Shown here in pieces: positions 29,213-64,000 of a DNA stretch of 64,000 nucleotides. The stretch is from Agelas oroides (lineage: Eukaryota > Porifera > Demospongiae > Agelasida > Agelasidae). The notes beneath the pieces were generated by a model that had not been told where the DNA came from, ran no database searches, and saw only the letters and a list, made by a program, of their open reading frames with translations. The stretch covers positions 5,468,699 to 5,532,698 of the forward strand of contig OX422194.1 in assembly GCA_949130485.1 (NCBI GenBank), read 5' to 3'. Each line of letters starts with the position of its first letter. Position 1 is the first letter of the stretch. Both the position numbers and the translations under genes were made by a program.

Positions 29213-30545
29213 CCTGGTGTCACAGGTGATCGGGTCCGGCCGCGGATAGTGTCCGCCCCGGACCAGATATGCTAGCAGATAATTTGTGTCCGCTTTCGCG
29301 GATAGAGTCCGGGGTGATCTGATGTCTGCCAGGTGATACAAAAGTTTTGCATATCTAGTGAATGACACTAGAATTTTAGAGGCATTAATTATTCAACAGA
29401 CAGAGTACAGAATGAAACTCTTCACTGCAAAAACTACTTGGTTAAAGTAACCTCACCGAGTGGTTACTCAAGTTTCAAGGTTAATTGAACCAGTTAGTAT
29501 ATTCTATGAAGAGAATTTAAACACTGTACTCCCATCATCATCCCCTCACAATTCAATCAAGCTTCATTAAGAAGCAAAGAGCTAGCACAGACATTTGTCT
29601 GCTAGCTAATGGACATTCATACCACTTCTTATGGTCCACCTGCTGCTATCTGGTTCCATAACTATATACCAATTCCATCAGGCTTTATTAAGAAACAAAG
29701 AGCTACCACAGACAAGCGTCTGTAGTAGCTCTTTGCAAGCTAATGGAAGTGTGAGGGGGATGATGGATGGTGGTATGTTTGAAAATTCTCTTCATAGTAC
29801 TCACCAGTTCAGTGAAACCTGAAACCTGAGTAACCCACTCAGGGGTTGTTTTAACTGAGTAGTTTTTGCAGTGAATTCTCAGTGTATAGCTATAGTGCCA
29901 GGCTAAAATGACAGGCCAAGTGTGTGTAACTGATAGAATGACCATGTACATGCAGTATAAATCAGTAATGCTAGTACTACATTAGGCTAGCTACAGCAAC
30001 TATACTATTTCCACCATTTTCTTAAGTTCAGTTGGAAGCTCCACCAAGCAAAATACACTGCAGGTTGTATATATCACTGTAAAAAGACTTGGTTTACTTC
30101 AACCATATTTTGGTGTTCTCAGTTGCATGCCTGTTGTGTACATGACATGTTACAAACTTCAAGGGATGCTTCCAATTTCAATCTTAAGTGTAGTTGAGAG
30201 GCTTCACCTTTTTGTTAGATTAGGATCTTCTTGCAGAAAGCCTATAGCTACATTCCTGGCATTTCTACCATAACCATGCAACCAAGGAACTCCTCCATGC
30301 AGGCCGGGGCAGATGTGTAGGATTAAAGAAACACAAAACCTCACCAGAAATGCTTATTTATAGACCTACTGCAGGATCCTAATTTAACAAAAGGGAAAAC
30401 ATACAGAATTTGCGAAATCGGACACTTTCTGCTATATAGTCTGCTAGCAGATAGCATCCGGCTGGACACAATCTGCTTGAAGATCTTGTCTGCTGGACAC
30501 AATCTGCGCCAGATGCAATCCGCAATGACACCGATTGCCTGTTAC
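29213..30545. mobile_element. Candidate inverted-repeat element with GTCCGC/GCAGAT sub-repeats
   Basis: The left end, about GTGTCACAGGTGATCGGGTCC, resembles the complement of the right end GATTGCCTGTTACC. Sub-terminal stretches on both sides carry GCTAGCAGATA and repeated GTGTCCGC or GACACAATCTGC. Match quality is moderate and the ends are approximate. It encloses the hairpin element at 29417-29875. Confidence 0.5.
29417..29875. mobile_element. Long-TIR foldback/MITE, arms ~170 bp
   Basis: The left arm starts TTCACTGCAAAAACTACT and the right arm ends AGTAGTTTTTGCAGTGAA. The arms pair (imperfectly) through GAAGAGAATTT and CATCATCCCC to AGAAGCAAAGAGCTA on the left and its counterpart on the right. 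No coding content. Confidence 0.8.
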
Positions 30546-31574
30546 CAATTCCTTACTGGTTTCAAGTGTTTAATAGAGGTGATGAAGGCTTGAGAACGAG
30601 GCTTGTTAGGCATTTCCCACAAAAACATCATCTAGTTAGTAAGTGTTGGCAATATATAGCCCATGAAAAAGTTGTATCAGGTGTTTCATTAGTAGATAGA
30701 AGCCAGCAGCAAAAGGTCTGTAAAATTACAAGCTAAGAATCACCAATACAAGGTATATACAAAGTTTCTGTGGGTGATGAAATGGTTGATAATCATGGCG
30801 TACGGTAGTACGCCATATGTAGGGATGACCCCGAAAAAAAATGGTGGCTACAATAAAAGTTCACAAATGACACGCTCGAAATGTCTACGTTAGATTAGTC
30901 AAAGGCTTCTATGAGCCATATCAGGCATTACCGAGTGCTTCCATGAGCAACGGGACCGTTAAATTTGCTGGAGGGCATCACTGAAGTACCAGATCGGTGA
31001 GTCGCTAAAATGGGCAAATCGTCTATCTTCTGACTTTCTTTCTTCTGTCAGTGTAACCGACCAAAAACAAAAAACTGTGTGGTGGTGCCAGTCACTTACT
31101 TACATATAGACATCTACCAAGCAACAAGTTGAGTGACTACATACTTTGTCTCTAGGACCTTATTGTATTACTTTGCTTTACTTTCAAGTGTGATCACTTG
31201 CAGTAACTATTTCATTATCCCAAGGGTGGTGCAACCACAGAGACTAAGGAGGCTTTACTTTCTGAATTGCAGGTTATAGGAGGCTTCAAACTTTCCTATT
31301 GAACTTTCTTGTACAGAAAAGCTGTATGTACTAATTGTGTGTGTCCTGTTGTATCCATGTAGTCACTGTTCTACTTCTAATTATTCATAAAGACAGACAT
31401 GAGACTGAGTGAGATCATTAAGGAATGCATTGCCTTGCCTTCTGTTTATTAGCATACCCTAGTGCAATTACCACACGTAGTTATGCAGTGTACCACAATA
31501 GTTCTTTGAAAGAAGGAAACTTAAACACCCAAATAAAGTGTTAATATCTTGAGCACTAAACTAGAAATACTTCA
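30546..31574. other. Intergenic, no gene recognised
   Basis: A 26-bp hairpin lies at about 30794-30819 (ATGGCGTAC/GTACGCCAT around GGTA). No coding frame with a recognisable domain. Confidence 0.4.
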
Positions 31575-31582
31575 TAGTGGCC

Positions 31583-33152
31583 TTAGGTAGCGATCTCCAA
31601 CCTGTATGAGTTTACGCTCTGTAGTATAAAAATTTGAATGCAAAAACTGATAATGAAGATGTCTTCGTTGGTTGATCACGAGAAAGCCCAGTCACTGCCC
31701 TTCCAAACAAAATTTGTTTCGTGCAAATCGGGCGAGTATTTCCGGAGTTACGCGTTAACGATTTTTCTTACGTAAATCTACAATGGTTAACTAATGCGGA
31801 ATAGAAATTGATAATAATTTGTATTGGATTTGTGGCACCGCCTACTGTTCATTTTGCGATGTGTTTCCGCAACTGGATAAGCTGTTTCTGAGCCGTTTGA
31901 CTGCTCCAAGGTAAATCCAGGACACTGATTTCAGATCTGGGAGTTGTTTTACGTCAAAAAACATGGATCTGTCGGTAAGCGAGTTAAAAGCAGCCCAAAA
32001 TTCAGCACAAAATATTTAACGGTGGATTACTCCCCATATTACAAGTAGATACAGGTTCGTTAGCACGAGCTTGATATACCCAGGACTGCATGCAGTTAAT
32101 ACATGTCCCTTGATACTCCGGATTGTTATTTAGATCCTGCTGACACTGAATTGCTGAGATAATTCTGTGCAAACAATAATTGCCACATGCCTAGCTTGTC
32201 CCTAGGCCCTAGCTGCACAGCTGGGCAGCATGCAGGTCCCTGGAATCCGTGTTGAGACGGAAAAAGTAGTTGAGAGAGAAAATAGTGCTGTATTGACTAT
32301 GCCAGATGCATGATGCTGTCAGAAATAAACAAAGGTCAATGTCTGCAAATATGAAGACTCTCAAGCCTCGGATTGACCTTAGAAAGCAAATATACTAGGG
32401 GTAAATTACCCAGACAAAGAAGTCTTTCTGAATCACAAGCAATTTTCAGTGGGTGAGCTACTCACTCACTTTGAGAACTTGGATTAAGACAACTCCAACT
32501 CCACTTGATGGTCATGGTGAACCTCAATTGGGCCCAAGTGGTGTAATAAAGAGGGTGTACAATAGTGGTGTACAGCTCATATCTAGAATACAGCTTCAGA
32601 ATGTGCACAATGTACGAATGTACAATATGAGAAAGGCGTTCTTACGCTAGGACTTTCATGAAGATATAGCAAGAAAATAGGGATTCGAATGTTTATAATC
32701 TTATTCCACTGTGTGGTGTAAATGTTGTGTCAAAAATAGCGAACAAAAAATAATTTGTGACATTCGGTAGAACTTCTGTACTGCAAGTGAGATATAGTGA
32801 GAATTAGTGGATAATGTCCAGGTATTCAATTGAAGCCATACAGGTTTGCACACTTCAAATTAAAAATTTGATTTATATTAGCCTGTTTGGTGCAAGTTTC
32901 ATGTTGATAGCTTGTTCAGAAGTGAAGATATTGAAAAAGAGAAAGGAGTGGTATTTACATGCTTACGGTGCCATGTTTTCTATGGAAAATCTGGACAACC
33001 AGACTTTTACTTCTAAAAATCATAACTTGGGCCATGAATGAGATACAAACGTCAAACTTGCACTAATATCAATCACTCTGGCTGCACAAATTTTCTAAGC
33101 ACTTTTCTTGTTGCATTTGTAAGGTTTCAATTTTAGTTGGAGATCGCTACCT
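31583..33152. mobile_element. ~1.57-kb TIR element, non-autonomous
   Basis: CCTTAGGTAGCGATCTCCAAC on the left is matched by the complement of GTTGGAGATCGCTACCTTAGG on the right with one mismatch. The interior is AT-rich with no transposase-like frame; the ORF at 32453-32650 has no recognisable motif. The target duplication is unclear. Confidence 0.75.
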
Positions 33153-34114
33153 TAGGATTGTGCAAGACAATTACAGTATAATATAAGGTACTATACTGTT
33201 TAGGGATCTTGGGGTGTGATTTAGATTTGATTCAATAATTTGGCCAACTCTGCAATTATACAAACCAAATATGGTATCACGCAAATAAAAATAATTTTTT
33301 AAGCAAAATATTTACTCAGGTATTTGCTGTTACCTAAATTGACATGCAACTGTAATAACTAAATACTTTATTATCCTCCCACATAATGTTTTACAAAGCA
33401 CTACCATTCTATTAAATTACTATGGAAATGGTAGTACCTTGAGATTGAGAGTACTGATTTATTGATGGACCATCTGAGACATCTTGGATCATAAACTTTA
33501 GTATGCCTTCCTCATGCATGCACATAGGTGTAATAGTAAACTAGCAGTACTACTTACTTTACCGATGGGTGTATTACACTAAATTTCTCTGGTAAATTGG
33601 GTTATTTCATGACTCAATATTACTGTGTTGGCTTTAATTGAAGATACTCTTTCTGCTCTGCTGCAGGTGCAATGGCACCTCTAGGTCCATTTCTTATGCT
33701 CCTGGTCCACTATCCAAGCCAAGTGGTGGTATCACACTCAGAAACAAGTTTTTTTAAAGCAAATATTTAGTTACTACAGTTGCGTTCCCTCTAACATTAG
33801 GTAACAGCAAATACCTGAGTAAAACCTTTATTAGCCTCCCATATAATGATTTACAAGCACTACTTTTTATGAAATTACTATGGTAGGATAATATGATGAT
33901 CGATAGTACCTTGAGATTGGGAGTACTGATTTATTGATGGACCATCTGAGACACCATGTTTTGGATCATCAACTTTAGTATGCCTTCCTCATGCAGATGT
34001 ACAAGGGTGTAATTGTAAACTTAGCTGTACTACTTATTCACTGGATGTAAATTACTCAGGTAAATTGGGTTCTTTCATAACTCAATATACTCTTTCTGCT
34101 CTGCTACAGGTGCA

Positions 34115-63822
<29,708 letters not shown>

Positions 63823-64000
63823 GTGAGCTCTAAATATACCTTACAATGACAGTGCAAAATACACCACACACAATATATCCTCTGAAATGGAAAGGGACCT
63901 ACGTACATCAGCCTTTTGGACAAGTGTTAAAATTTCAGATATGTTAACTATCTCTTCACGTGATCTTAGATACTGTGTACATTGGCCTTACTATGAAAAC

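Overview
The window looks like metazoan, probably sponge (Porifera, demosponge), genomic DNA. I infer this from small phase-1 exons each coding one Ig-like or fibronectin-III (FN3) domain, compact introns, an SEA-like juxtamembrane exon of a style I associate with sponge receptors, and a dense invertebrate-type mobile-element load: tyrosine-recombinase (DIRS/Ngaro-type) retrotransposons, a Ginger-like DDE integrase with spliceosomal introns and a Ulp1-like tail, and many MITEs and foldback elements. Species is not determinable by eye. There are no bacterial operons, no CRISPR array and no intact tRNA or rRNA gene.

Layout. (1) 2567-15544, + strand: gene A, a cell-surface receptor-like gene with five Ig-like exons, three FN3 exons, an SEA-like exon, a Thr/Ser-rich stalk, one transmembrane helix and a short tail. 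Its upstream exons lie outside the window. Its Ig3 and Ig4 exons each carry a 1-nt deletion relative to gene B. A broken DIRS-like element (11660-13745) sits in one intron. (2) 16401-26700: a decayed tyrosine-recombinase retrotransposon on the - strand (gag, RT, RNase H, recombinase, then paired direct repeats), split by two + strand segments carrying Ginger-like integrase and Ulp1-like pieces. (3) 26700-34100: mostly non-coding, filled with tandem repeats and inverted-repeat elements, ending in a tandemly duplicated signal-peptide exon. (4) 34115-63822, + strand: gene B, a tandem paralogue of gene A with signal peptide, an N-terminal Ig-like domain, the same five Ig exons, then seven FN3 domains, continuing past the window.

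The two genes and their introns align along most of their length, with an offset near 37.4-37.9 kb. A Ty3/gypsy integrase fossil with a foldback element inside it lies upstream of Ig1 in both copies, so those insertions predate the duplication. Elements present in only one copy are younger, so each copy serves as an empty-site control for the other.

The most unusual observation is a dispersed set of small foldback elements. Their ends are shared (TAGCCTCRTTCC-type), their palindromic cores are unrelated to each other, and three have perfect 9-bp target-site duplications. One 26-bp copy has a matching empty site elsewhere in the window. A related phenomenon is the insertion of short near-perfect hairpins into a recombinase gene (17695-17733) and into a MITE (59171-59211).
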